Below, one piece after another: positions 6,219 to 15,126 of a DNA stretch of 64,000 bases. A model generated the notes under the pieces. The model made no database searches. It was not told where the DNA came from and saw only the letters and a list, made by a program, of their open reading frames with translations. This DNA comes from Bacteroidales bacterium UBA4295. Lineage in GTDB: Bacteria > Bacteroidota > Bacteroidia > Bacteroidales > Paludibacteraceae. The position numbers and the translations under genes are program-made. The DNA lies in contig DGVB01000015.1 of NCBI GenBank assembly GCA_002395805.1, positions 8,974 to 72,973 of the forward strand, read 5' to 3'. Numbering within the stretch: the first letter of the stretch is position 1; every line of letters starts with the position of its first letter.

Positions 6219-9200
6219 ATGACCGGATCTCTTCCTATCTCTCTGGCTCACCCTCTGGAGCAATACCGCTGTTTTCGCGAAGCGGGCGTCTATTCCAAAG
6301 CGATGAATTATGCCCTGGATTTCTTCGAAGTATCGGCTCAGTATCTGTCTATCGTGCTGCTGGGTTTGGTGCGCGATGCGGAGCAAACGCCTCATCCGCA
6401 GGCCGTTTGGGCGGTGAACAAGATCGACACCAAGCGTCCGCTCTCGTTCGGGGACTGGACCAATGATATCCTGCCGAGGATCGTAGCGGCGGCGAAGGAT
6501 GTGCTCCCGGACGAGCCGCTGACGAAGGCGATGCTGAAGGTCGCGACGCCCAAACGCAACCTGTGGCTCGGCAGCAAGAAAGAGAAGAGTATCGTCCAGA
6601 TCCGCAATGAATACAAAGGACACGGCACGACCCTGGCAGAGAGTATCTACGAAGAGGTAGTAGGTCAGATAGAGGGGCGGGTGGACGAACTGGCTGATAT
6701 CCTGGGCGTGCTCGCGCAGTATAAGGAAGAGCCGGAAGATAATTTCTATTGGTTCACCGCGCCCGACGGACGGCAGATAGATCTCTATCCGCTGATTCAC
6801 CGCTCCGGGAAAGGATATATCTATGTCTTCCAGACCCTCAAAGAGGAAGAGATCAGTTTCATCTCCTCCGATGAACATGCCGTCACCGTTATCACCGATC
6901 AGATGAACATCAACTTCGACGCCTGGATGCAAGGTATCGTACCGACCTTCGACATCGCGAAGGACCTCAACTGGAGCGAGTTGCGGCAGTGCATGGCGGG
7001 GTACTCGCAGGAATACCTCAGCCATATGTATGCGGAGAAGAAATACAACCGCGAGTTATTCGTAGAGCGGGATAATCTGGCGGCTATCTTCCGCGCTTTC
7101 GGCGAGTCGGACGACCGCTTGCTGCCGCTGTTGGGCGAAGCGGGTCAAGGCAAGACGACGCAGTTATGCCACTGGACAGAGCAGCTGATCGAGAGCGAAG
7201 ACGCGGTCATCACCTTCGCCAGTTCGGAGTTTGCGGAGCAGACGCTGGAGCAGCGGTTAAGGACGCTTTTCGATCTCTCGCGCAAGAAAGACATCCATCT
7301 TTTTCTGCAGCTGACGAGCGACAAGGCGGTGAAGGCGGGGAGGCGTATTTTCATTCTTTTCGACGCCATCAACGAGGTGCTGACCTATCCCAATACGGAG
7401 GCGGGCGACAGCGGAGCACTCGCGCTGTACAAAGACATATACGCGCTGTTCGGGCGGCATGAGTTATCCGCCTTCCGGGTTATTTTCACCTGCCGCAACT
7501 ACACCTGGCAGAACGAACTGAGGCCGCAGCAGAAGCAGCAGGACATGTCCCTTTTCAGCCGGTTGGGGGAAGAGGCGACCGTTCGCTCCTTCACGGACAG
7601 CGAGCTCACGCGCGCTTACGCCATCTATCAGGACCTCTACCAGATGGCGACGCGATACGAAGACATCGCGCGGAAGAACATCATCCGCATCAAGAACCCG
7701 CTGATTCTCAAGATCGTCTGCACCAATTATCTGGGTTACAGCCTGCCGGACGACAACGCCCGATATACCTCCATCGCGCTGTTCGCCAAGATGGTGCATG
7801 ATATCAACCACTCCTATGCCGGCAACAGGCAGGTGGAGATCCTGCGCGAGATAGCAGCCTGTCTGTTAGCGTCCTACGAAGGAGGTACGGCGCAGGACTC
7901 TGTGATGACAGCGTGGCTGGGAGAGAAAGCCGACACGATTGCATTCAAAGAGCTGCTCAACAAACCCGAGCGACCGATCTTACGCCTCGTCAAGGGAGAG
8001 AAAGTGCAGTTTATCTACGAGCGTTTTCTGGAGTACATGCTCGCCGTAACCTATTTCGATCGGGAGACGAAGGATCTGGCCGACGACACGCCTATCCCGG
8101 CGGAGGTGTATGTCCGTACGATAGAGAAAGCCGCTGCGAACGAAGTATTCATCAGTACGCTGCGCAATGTGCTGATCATGGATTATATGCGTACCTCCAA
8201 TCCCCGGACCATCATCCGCCTGGCGAGCGACCATAGCGATAATTTCACGATCATGACCCTCGTCACGGATGTGATGAACACCCTCGTGACGGAGAACTAC
8301 GAAATCCCGCTCTTCTCGCTGTTGCACGAACTGCTGACCTACACCGAGGACGACCTGCGCGAGACGATCACCGAGTACAACAACGTGACGAAGATCATCG
8401 AGAAGAACAAAGCGGACAATGGGACTATTGCGCAGTTCAAAGGGCTGAGCGCAAGGCTCGCGCCCCTGATGAACCGCAAGCGGCTGGCTTCCGGCACGCT
8501 GATCAACGGCGTTTTCATGACCGATTACCACAACGAGGGGCTGTACGACCGGGATCCGTTCGAACTGCTGGATATCGTCCTGGACGACGCTATTACCGAG
8601 ATCAAGGACAATATATGCCTGATGATCTACTATGCTTCGAACAAGAGCCATACGATGTCCTATACGCCGCTGAAGCAGAATATCACGCGCCAGATAGTGG
8701 CGCATATGTACAATTATATCCATCATACGCCGCTCGTCGGTCTGGTTCAAGGTGCCCGCCGCAAGAGGGTGATGACGTTCCTGGAGACGGGTACGCGGAT
8801 CAATATCCTCTTGATCATCGACCGCGTGCTCGCGGGAGACGAAGGAGGGCAGGCCGGGTATCAGGTAGGCGATATCTTCGACGAGATCACCGCTGTAGCC
8901 AAACATCTGACGGCTAACTTCACCCTCTTCCGGATCGTGCTGCCTTTCGTGCAACTCGTCATGCGGCGTCAGGTGCTCTTCCAGTCCGACTATGTCAACA
9001 ATGTGATCGAATATGCGACCTACTGGGATACGCACGCCATCGATCTGGCTGCCATAGCACCCTTTGCCTATTTCTATTCCAGAAAAGGCCGGCCGGATGC
9101 ACCGAGCGAAACGGAATGGCAAGCCTGGATACCGAAGATCATCGAGGCGTACAAGTCCGGCGACAGCCTCAGCTATTTCGCCATGGAGCGGCTGCTCATC

Positions 9201-10097
9201 ATTGCCGCCATGGCGGGTTATCAGCATGTAGAGCCGATCGTGCAGGCCCTGCGGGCAGGAAGCAACAGAGACTCCGAATGGTTCGATTATTCGCAGATGT
9301 CTTTTATCTACGTGCTGTACCAGTTAGGGCTCAAACTGCCGGAACTGCCGCAAGAGGTGGAAGAGATGCTCACCGAATGGTGCGTGGACTGGACGCTGAG
9401 ATGCCGGGGATGGTTTAAGGGGCGGAACAGTTACAAAGCCAACCCGATGCAGCTCTACAAACGCAATGTGATGACCTGGTACGCGATGGTTTACTGCGTG
9501 CGGTATGGCGATAACAGAGACCCGGAGGGCAAGTCCGTACCGGCATTCCGGGACCTGATCCGAAGCGCCGTTGAGACGCGAGACAAGGAGCTGCTCGTGC
9601 ACCTGCTCAATAATATTTCCGAACTCGTCTCCGACTCGGGGTATATTTACACCTCGCTTGACCTGCTCTATTCCGTGATGGAGCAGATCCCGAACCGGCA
9701 GGTGCTGGAGGAGTTTGAGGCGAACGCCAACCCGCGCTATCCGGATACGAAGGAGTCCGTCATCAATCTGATAGGCAAGATCCTCGGCACGGCGAAGAAT
9801 TACTTCCCGGCGCAGGTAAACGCCTTCCTCACCAAAGATATCATCTCCCTCTCTTTCCCCGGAATAGGAGACTACAAGGATGAGATACTAGGATACACGC
9901 CGGGCGGCGAAAGGCTTTCCGACCTGTTCACCCATAAGTTCGGCAATGCATTGATTTACACACTAATACACGAAGAGACGATCGACGATGTGGTCGTGCA
10001 GTCCCTGCAGGCGACGAGCACAGCGAAGGATAGTTTCGAGTGGTTCGAATCGGTGGTAAAAATCGTATTTAACAAAATGTTCAACCTTCATTTGTAA
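6219..10097 (+). CDS. STAND-family NTPase with HEPN-like N-terminus and helical-repeat C-terminus
   Basis: This is a 1292-residue cytoplasmic protein. Residues 1-170 are helical and contain RNEYKGHG (129-136), which fits the HEPN nuclease pattern R-x(4-6)-H. Residues 300-560 form the STAND/NACHT-like ATPase: Walker A GEAGQGKTT near 305, Walker B IFILFDAINE near 376-385, and the sensor segment IFTCRNYTW near 425. Residues 700-1290 are helix-rich and repeat-like, as in STAND sensors. Proteins of this plan are commonly anti-phage or cell-death switches. The start at 6219 lies 18 bases after the -7 box; the earlier ATG at 6132 is upstream of the promoter. The stop overlaps the start of the glycerophosphodiesterase by one base. 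Confidence 0.85.
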   Translation: MTGSLPISLAHPLEQYRCFREAGVYSKAMNYALDFFEVSAQYLSIVLLGLVRDAEQTPHPQAVWAVNKIDTKRPLSFGDWTNDILPRIVAAAKDVLPDEPLTKAMLKVATPKRNLWLGSKKEKSIVQIRNEYKGHGTTLAESIYEEVVGQIEGRVDELADILGVLAQYKEEPEDNFYWFTAPDGRQIDLYPLIHRSGKGYIYVFQTLKEEEISFISSDEHAVTVITDQMNINFDAWMQGIVPTFDIAKDLNWSELRQCMAGYSQEYLSHMYAEKKYNRELFVERDNLAAIFRAFGESDDRLLPLLGEAGQGKTTQLCHWTEQLIESEDAVITFASSEFAEQTLEQRLRTLFDLSRKKDIHLFLQLTSDKAVKAGRRIFILFDAINEVLTYPNTEAGDSGALALYKDIYALFGRHELSAFRVIFTCRNYTWQNELRPQQKQQDMSLFSRLGEEATVRSFTDSELTRAYAIYQDLYQMATRYEDIARKNIIRIKNPLILKIVCTNYLGYSLPDDNARYTSIALFAKMVHDINHSYAGNRQVEILREIAACLLASYEGGTAQDSVMTAWLGEKADTIAFKELLNKPERPILRLVKGEKVQFIYERFLEYMLAVTYFDRETKDLADDTPIPAEVYVRTIEKAAANEVFISTLRNVLIMDYMRTSNPRTIIRLASDHSDNFTIMTLVTDVMNTLVTENYEIPLFSLLHELLTYTEDDLRETITEYNNVTKIIEKNKADNGTIAQFKGLSARLAPLMNRKRLASGTLINGVFMTDYHNEGLYDRDPFELLDIVLDDAITEIKDNICLMIYYASNKSHTMSYTPLKQNITRQIVAHMYNYIHHTPLVGLVQGARRKRVMTFLETGTRINILLIIDRVLAGDEGGQAGYQVGDIFDEITAVAKHLTANFTLFRIVLPFVQLVMRRQVLFQSDYVNNVIEYATYWDTHAIDLAAIAPFAYFYSRKGRPDAPSETEWQAWIPKIIEAYKSGDSLSYFAMERLLIIAAMAGYQHVEPIVQALRAGSNRDSEWFDYSQMSFIYVLYQLGLKLPELPQEVEEMLTEWCVDWTLRCRGWFKGRNSYKANPMQLYKRNVMTWYAMVYCVRYGDNRDPEGKSVPAFRDLIRSAVETRDKELLVHLLNNISELVSDSGYIYTSLDLLYSVMEQIPNRQVLEEFEANANPRYPDTKESVINLIGKILGTAKNYFPAQVNAFLTKDIISLSFPGIGDYKDEILGYTPGGERLSDLFTHKFGNALIYTLIHEETIDDVVVQSLQATSTAKDSFEWFESVVKIVFNKMFNLHL

Positions 10098-10861
10098 TGA
10101 ATAAACTACTGATTTGTATGTCTGTTTTGGCATCCATGATTATTGCGCACCGCGGAGGTGCATTGTTGGGAACGGAGAACAGCCTCTCCTGTATCGAGAA
10201 AGGCATCGCTACAGGAGCGGATATGGTGGAGGTGGATCTTCACCTTACCGCCGACAGGCAGATTGTTGTCTGCCATGACCGGAAAGTGAACCGCACGACG
10301 AACGGCAAAGGCAAGATCGAAGAGATGACTCTGGCGCAGATTAGGGAACTGAGGCTGCTCAACCGGGACGGAACGGTTTCCAACGAGACCATACCGACGC
10401 TGGAGCAGGTGCTGCAATTATGCAAAGGCAAGTGCCGTTTGCTGCTGGAGATCAAGAAGAAACGTGACGACCAATACCCGGGTATCGAGGCGCTCGCCGA
10501 CAGTATTGTGAAAGCGCACGGGATGGAGGGAGATGTGGTTTTTCAGTCTTTCAACGACGATGTGCTGTTCAAACTGCATGCTATCGATCCGACGCTTCGG
10601 CTGGAGAAACTGCTGGTTGTGCGAATAGGGAATCTATTGATTGACAATAGTTTTGCTAAATTCAGCTGGGAGAAATACGATTTCGTGGCGTCCTTCAATA
10701 TATTCCGTCTTTTCGCCACCGGCCATTTTGTCCGGGATATGCATGCGCATGGGAAAGAGGTGAAGGTATGGACGGTCGATGATCCCGCCAAAGCGCCGGC
10801 GGGGGTGGATGGAATCATCACTGACCGGCCGGATTTGTTTGTAGGGGAGCGGCAGCGATAA
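10097..10861 (+). CDS. Glycerophosphodiester phosphodiesterase
   Basis: GDPD-family enzyme of 254 residues, which cleaves glycerophosphodiesters to glycerol-3-phosphate and an alcohol. Visible motifs are IIAHRGG (catalytic His, residue 18), TENS, VEVDLHLTADRQIVVCHD, and the C-terminal VKVWTVDDP and ITDRPDL. The start codon overlaps the STAND stop codon (TAATG), which points to translational coupling. Because the catalytic HRGG begins at residue 18, the hydrophobic first residues cannot be a cleaved signal peptide; the native start may be Met14 at 10136. The enzyme is probably cytoplasmic. Whether it works with the STAND protein or is only cotranscribed is open. Confidence 0.9.
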   Translation: MNKLLICMSVLASMIIAHRGGALLGTENSLSCIEKGIATGADMVEVDLHLTADRQIVVCHDRKVNRTTNGKGKIEEMTLAQIRELRLLNRDGTVSNETIPTLEQVLQLCKGKCRLLLEIKKKRDDQYPGIEALADSIVKAHGMEGDVVFQSFNDDVLFKLHAIDPTLRLEKLLVVRIGNLLIDNSFAKFSWEKYDFVASFNIFRLFATGHFVRDMHAHGKEVKVWTVDDPAKAPAGVDGIITDRPDLFVGERQR

Positions 10862-10879
10862 TTTTTTTTCGCAAAAAAG

Positions 10880-10911
10880 TTTGTGTATATAGAAAAAAAG
10901 CAGTACCTTTG
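10880..10911 (+). promoter_or_regulatory. Promoter of the SulP transporter
   Basis: TTTG at 10880-10883 and TACCTTTG at 10904-10911 are 20 bases apart. The transcript leader then carries a family B palindrome at 10921-10946 (CCCC/GGGG), which includes the rejected ATG at 10941. Confidence 0.9.
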
Positions 10912-10955
10912 CGGCGAAAACAGGTCCCCCCGCCCCCTAAATGGGGAGAAAAATT

Positions 10956-12692
10956 ATGCAATACTCCATCAAAGAGGTCTTTTCTCCGAAGCTATTCACC
11001 ACCCTCCGCTCGTACAGCGCAGCTCAGTTAGGTCAGGATGCGTTAGCGGGCATCATAGTAGGCATCGTAGCTATCCCGCTCGCCATTGCGTTCGGAATAT
11101 CATCGGGCGTAGGTCCGACAGAGGGTCTTGTGACGGCGATCATAGCGGGTCTGCTGATCTCCCTATTCGGCGGGAGCAAGGTCCAGATAGGCGGTCCGAC
11201 AGGTGCGTTCATCGTAATCATATACGGAATCATCCAGGAGTTCGGTTTGGGCGGGTTGATGATCGCGACGGTGATGGCGGGTATCCTACTGGTCATCATG
11301 GGTCTGACGAAGTTAGGATCGGTGATCAAGTTCGTACCCTATCCTGTTATCGTCGGATTCACGGCCGGTATCGCTTTGACGATCTTCAGCACGCAGATGA
11401 ATGATTTTTTCGGTTTGGGGTTGACGAACGTGCCGGCTAACTTCATCGACAAATGGATCTACTACGCGCAGCATTTTAGTGTACACCGGTGGTCATTCGG
11501 TATCGGTATGTTCTCGTTGCTGATATGTATCTTCATGCCCAAGATCACCAAGCGTATTCCGGGCAGTCTGGCGGCGATCATCTTAGCGACGGCGGCGGTA
11601 TGGCTATTGAAGGGTTACGCCCCGGAGGGATGGGAGGTAGGCGGTATCCAGACGATCAGCGATCTATATACCTTACCACACGGCATACCTGCCCCGCATC
11701 TGGAGGCCCCCCTGCCCCCTGAAGGGGGAGGGACGGAGAGTTGGTTCACGATGATCCAGAAGCTCTTCCCGGCGGCCTTCACGATAGCGATGTTAGGCGC
11801 CATCGAGAGTCTGCTGAGCGCGATGGTAGCAGACGGCGTGATAGGGGACAAGCATAACTCGAACACGGAGTTGATCGCGCAGGGAATAGCGAACATAGTG
11901 GTGCCGTTTTTCGGTGGTATCCCAGCGACGGGCGCCATCGCGCGCACGATGACGAACATCAACAACGGCGGCCGCACTCCGGTAGCGGGTATCATCCACG
12001 CGGTGGTGCTGCTATTGGTGCTGCTATTCATGGGCAGGTTAGTAGGTATGATCCCGATGAGTTGTCTGGCGGCGGTGCTGATCATGGTAGCTTATTCGAT
12101 GAGCGGATGGAAGACGATAGCCGGTCTATTCAAGCATCGCAACCGCGATTTCTGGGTGCTGGCAATCACCTTCTTCCTGACGGTGATCTTCGACCTGACG
12201 GTAGCGATAGAGGTAGGTATCTTGCTGGCGATGGTTCTGTTCCTGATGCGTACGAACGAGGAGACACATATCCGTACGTTCCACGACGAGATAGACCCGA
12301 ACGAAGACACGGAGAGCAGTATGAACCTGGAGCACCTGACGATCCCGGCAGGGGTAGAGGTGTACGAGATCGACGGTCCGTATTTCTTCGGTATCGCGAA
12401 CCGTTTCGACGACGTGATGGGTCATGTGAGCAGCGAGAAATATCCGGTGCGTATCATCCGAATGCGCAAGGTGCCGTTCGTGGATTCGACGGCGATGCAC
12501 AACCTGAGTATGCTGATCGAGCGGTCGCACAAAGAGGGAATGACGATCATCCTGTCGGGTGTGAACGACCATGTGCACAAGCAGCTGATGATCGGCGGAA
12601 TAGAGCAGCAGATGGACCCGCATAACATATGCGCGAACATTCATTTTGCGCTGCGCAGGGCTCAAGATATTATTGAGCGAGGGCAAAAATAG
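10956..12692 (+). CDS. SulP family anion transporter with STAS domain
   Basis: 578 residues. The N-terminal two thirds hold about twelve to fourteen hydrophobic helices with the SulP signature region (AGIIVGIVAIPLAIAFGI, GPTEGLVTAIIAG, IGGPTGAF). The C-terminal 120 residues form a STAS domain (EVYEIDGPYFFG, VPFVDSTAMHNL). SulP proteins move sulfate, bicarbonate or dicarboxylates across the inner membrane; the substrate cannot be read here. A family B palindrome at 11705-11733 adds a proline/glycine loop (APLPPEGGG) between membrane helices. The start at 10956 (MQYSIKEVF) is preferred because the ATG at 10941 lies within a palindrome. Confidence 0.92.
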   Translation: MQYSIKEVFSPKLFTTLRSYSAAQLGQDALAGIIVGIVAIPLAIAFGISSGVGPTEGLVTAIIAGLLISLFGGSKVQIGGPTGAFIVIIYGIIQEFGLGGLMIATVMAGILLVIMGLTKLGSVIKFVPYPVIVGFTAGIALTIFSTQMNDFFGLGLTNVPANFIDKWIYYAQHFSVHRWSFGIGMFSLLICIFMPKITKRIPGSLAAIILATAAVWLLKGYAPEGWEVGGIQTISDLYTLPHGIPAPHLEAPLPPEGGGTESWFTMIQKLFPAAFTIAMLGAIESLLSAMVADGVIGDKHNSNTELIAQGIANIVVPFFGGIPATGAIARTMTNINNGGRTPVAGIIHAVVLLLVLLFMGRLVGMIPMSCLAAVLIMVAYSMSGWKTIAGLFKHRNRDFWVLAITFFLTVIFDLTVAIEVGILLAMVLFLMRTNEETHIRTFHDEIDPNEDTESSMNLEHLTIPAGVEVYEIDGPYFFGIANRFDDVMGHVSSEKYPVRIIRMRKVPFVDSTAMHNLSMLIERSHKEGMTIILSGVNDHVHKQLMIGGIEQQMDPHNICANIHFALRRAQDIIERGQK

Positions 12693-12693
12693 T

Positions 12694-12934
12694 TTAATCA
12701 AAAACTCGCGCTAAGCATGCGATTAGCCATGGCGCCGGACGCTCGAACGAGCTTGCGCGATGCCGTCCCGCCGGACTACTAATAAATACATTTATCGTTG
12801 TCCGTCAGGACAACACCGCACATCCGAAGGATGTAACCGTCGCCGAAGGCGTAATACACATGCTAAGCGCTCACGAAAACACGGGCTTTATGCCCTCACA
12901 AAAAGCGTTTCGCTGCGCTGCACTACGAAAACTG
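12694..12934. repeat. 241-bp structured repeat, copy 1
   Basis: Copy 1 matches copy 2 (13038-13278) at 239 of 241 positions in direct orientation. It holds at least seven short perfect hairpins in series: GCTAA/TTAGC (12710-12727), GCTCG/CGAGC (12741-12752), GTTGTCC/GGACAAC (12797-12814), ACATCC/GGATGT (12820-12834), CGCC/GGCG (12841-12851), GGGC/GCCC (12883-12895) and AGCG/CGCT (12904-12914). A 77-residue frame rich in arginine (12760-12993) crosses it, but its composition looks like read-through of palindromes. It could be a structured RNA or a mobile repeat. Confidence 0.85.
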
Positions 12935-13037
12935 CGAAGTATAACGTAGCAGTAATCGTTCTTAGCCGCAAGGGCACAGGATATATTGGATAGAATGAAT
13001 AATGAATATTGCGAAGCGAGATAAGAATATTTTTTAG

Positions 13038-13278
13038 TTAATCAAAAACTCGCGCTAAGCATGCGATTAGCCTTGGCGCCGGACGCTCGAACGAGCTTGC
13101 GCGATGCCGTCCCGCCGGCCTACTAATAAATACATTTATCGTTGTCCGTCAGGACAACACCGCACATCCGAAGGATGTAACCGTCGCCGAAGGCGTAATA
13201 CACATGCTAAGCGCTCACGAAAACACGGGCTTTATGCCCTCACAAAAAGCGTTTCGCTGCGCTGCACTACGAAAACTG
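13038..13278. repeat. 241-bp structured repeat, copy 2
   Basis: Second copy, 103 bases beyond the first. The two differences are A to T at the position matching 12729 and A to C at the position matching 12775. It keeps the same seven hairpins. Phased words (ATGGTGAA type) follow at 13298-13330 up to the rubrerythrin gene. I see no clear TAnnTTTG promoter in 13279-13366. Confidence 0.85.
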
Positions 13279-13366
13279 GGCTAGGCGAAGCCACTTAATG
13301 GTGAAATGGTGAAATGATGAATTGATAAATCAACACTAATAATTAACCCTTTAAAAATTTAAGACT

Positions 13367-13912
13367 ATGGTAAAGAAATTTATTTGCCCGATCTGTGGTT
13401 ATGTACACGAGGGCACCGAGGCACCGGAGCGGTGTCCGCAATGCAAACAGATTGTGAAATGGAAAGTAGCGGAAGAAGGTAAGTTGGACTTCGCCTGCGA
13501 GCATATCGTAGGTGTAGCCAAGGACGAGCAAGACCCGATCATCCACGAAGGTCTGCGCGCACACTTCATGGGTGAGTGTACCGAAGTAGGTCAGTACTTA
13601 GCTATGGCCCGTCAAGCCGACCGCGAGGGTTATCCGGAGATAGCAGCCGCTTTCCGCAAATATGCGTACGAAGAGGCAGACCATGCATCGCTGTTCGCAG
13701 AGTTGTTAGGCGAAGTGGTATGGGACACGAAGACGAACTTAGAGAAACGCATGATGGCGGAAGCCGGCGCATGCGAGGACAAGCTGAAGATCGCGAAGCG
13801 CGCGAAAGAGTTAGGTCTGGATCCGATCCACGACGCAGTACACGAGATGGCACGCGACGAGGCACGTCACGGACGCGGTTTCGAAGGGCTGCTCAAGCGC
13901 TACTTCAAGTAG
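13367..13912 (+). CDS. Reverse-type rubrerythrin (rubredoxin domain first)
   Basis: This 181-residue protein starts with a rubredoxin-like zinc/iron ribbon ([10 protein letters not shown], then CPQCK) and continues with a ferritin-like four-helix domain carrying di-iron ligands ([28 protein letters not shown]). Rubrerythrins reduce hydrogen peroxide in anaerobes using NAD(P)H-derived electrons. The rubredoxin part is N-terminal rather than C-terminal, the reverse order also found in clostridia. No regulator site is recognised upstream; the twin structured repeat precedes it. A family A array follows directly and may form the transcript end. Confidence 0.93.
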   Translation: MVKKFICPICGYVHEGTEAPERCPQCKQIVKWKVAEEGKLDFACEHIVGVAKDEQDPIIHEGLRAHFMGECTEVGQYLAMARQADREGYPEIAAAFRKYAYEEADHASLFAELLGEVVWDTKTNLEKRMMAEAGACEDKLKIAKRAKELGLDPIHDAVHEMARDEARHGRGFEGLLKRYFK

Positions 13913-13917
13913 CGATT

Positions 13918-13989
13918 GATCGGCCTACGGCCTGTAAGACCGCTGCGCTGTAAGACCGTTACACTATAGGATCGCTGCGCTGTAGGATT
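13918..13989. repeat. Family A array 3, between rubrerythrin and mnmA
   Basis: Four units: GGCC-TAC-GGCC, GC-TGC-GC (13935-13950), GT-TAC-AC (13951-13966) and GC-TGC-GC (13967-13982), with 16-base periodicity. This is the only intergenic array of the family here and lies between the converging genes. Confidence 0.88.
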
Positions 13990-13994
13990 CCGAT

Positions 13995-15125
13995 TTATAG
14001 AATTATTCCTCCTCCGACAACCAAGTTGTCCTGATAGAGGACGACGGACTGACCGGGCGTGACGCCCCAGACGGGCTCGCAGAAGGACAGAGAGAAGACC
14101 TCTCCCCGACCCTCCCTGTGTGGGAGGGAGAAGGGAGGGGTTTTTAGTTGTACCGCTTTGGAACGATAGCGTATCTTAGCCATGATCGGTTTAGCGGGGT
14201 CCGGGATGGGTTTGATCGGGGTGACGAGCCGGAAGCGCAGCGATGAGGCATACATATCGTCGTTGGAGCCGAGTGTGACACGGTTCGCATCGGCATCGAT
14301 ACGGGTGACGTACGCGGGATGGCCGAGTGCGATACCGAGTCCTTTGCGCTGTCCGATGGTGTAGTTGACGAAGCCGGCATGCGTACCTAACACCTTCCCC
14401 TCCGCATCGACATACTCTCCCGCGCGCACGCGTTCATCATAATCGGGCACGTTCGCGCGCAGGAAGGTGCGATAGTCGTCATCGGGGACAAAGCATATCT
14501 CCTGGCTCTCGCGTTTGGTAGCGAGGGATTCATATCCGTGCGCCCGTGCTATCTCTCGGACCTGCGTTTTGGTATAGTCGCCGAGGGGGAAGAGGGTTCG
14601 GCGGAGCTGGGGTTCGGTGAGCATCCAGAGGAAATAGGTCTGGTCCTTATTCGTATCCGCCGCCGCCGTCAGATAGCAATGTCCCTCGCGCTCCACGATA
14701 CGTGCGTAGTGACCGGTGGCGATATAATCGCAGCCCATCTCGTCAGCCAGGGCGAGCATCTCTCCCCATTTGATGGCATAGTTGCAAAGGACACAAGGGT
14801 TCGGCGTCCTGCCGGACATATATTCGTCGATGAAATTCCGAATGACACACCGCTTGAAGGGTTCACGGAAATCGACTATATGATGCTCGAATCCCATGCG
14901 CTCGGCATTATGCTTCGCCTCCATGATCGATTCGACCGTGCAGCACCCTTTTTCTTTGGCGAGACAGGAGTCCTTCATACTGTCGTAGGTACGGAAGGTG
15001 ACGCCCACCACCTCATAGCCCTGCTCCAGCAGCAGCATGGCGGAGACGGTAGAGTCGATGCCGCCGGACATACCGAGCAGCACTTTGTGCTGCGATTTAC
15101 GATTTGACGATTTACGATTTACCAT
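13995..15125 (-). CDS. mnmA: tRNA-specific 2-thiouridylase MnmA
   Basis: This 376-residue enzyme puts sulfur on U34 of tRNA Lys, Glu and Gln. Motifs are the PP-loop GMSGGIDSTVS, the first catalytic cysteine in TPNPCVLCN, the tRNA-binding GHYARI and the second cysteine in SQEICFVPD. The start at 15125 is chosen because it follows the stop of the upstream transporter by one base; an earlier ATG at 15185 would overlap that gene by 59 bases. A family C array (GATTTACG words) at 15098-15122 encodes the first dozen residues (VNRKSSNRKSQ), and a family B palindrome at 14095-14145 adds a loop (TPPFSLPHREGRG) in the C-terminal barrel. Confidence 0.95.
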   Translation of the reverse strand: MVNRKSSNRKSQHKVLLGMSGGIDSTVSAMLLLEQGYEVVGVTFRTYDSMKDSCLAKEKGCCTVESIMEAKHNAERMGFEHHIVDFREPFKRCVIRNFIDEYMSGRTPNPCVLCNYAIKWGEMLALADEMGCDYIATGHYARIVEREGHCYLTAAADTNKDQTYFLWMLTEPQLRRTLFPLGDYTKTQVREIARAHGYESLATKRESQEICFVPDDDYRTFLRANVPDYDERVRAGEYVDAEGKVLGTHAGFVNYTIGQRKGLGIALGHPAYVTRIDADANRVTLGSNDDMYASSLRFRLVTPIKPIPDPAKPIMAKIRYRSKAVQLKTPPFSLPHREGRGEVFSLSFCEPVWGVTPGQSVVLYQDNLVVGGGIIL

Positions 15126-15126
15126 T

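Noticed and set aside
7980..9227. 415-residue minus-strand frame inside the STAND gene
   Set aside because: It is the antisense shadow of a GC-rich gene and has no recognisable motif.
10097..10150. Signal peptide on the glycerophosphodiesterase
   Set aside because: The catalytic HRGG starts at residue 18, so cleavage would remove or expose the active site.
10912..10955. Riboswitch in the SulP leader
   Set aside because: The 44-base leader holds only a family B palindrome, too short for any known riboswitch.
12760..13298. Two arginine-rich small proteins (77 and 64 residues) in the twin repeats
   Set aside because: They consist of translated hairpin arms, their 3' ends differ because each runs out of the repeat, and no promoter or family is recognisable.
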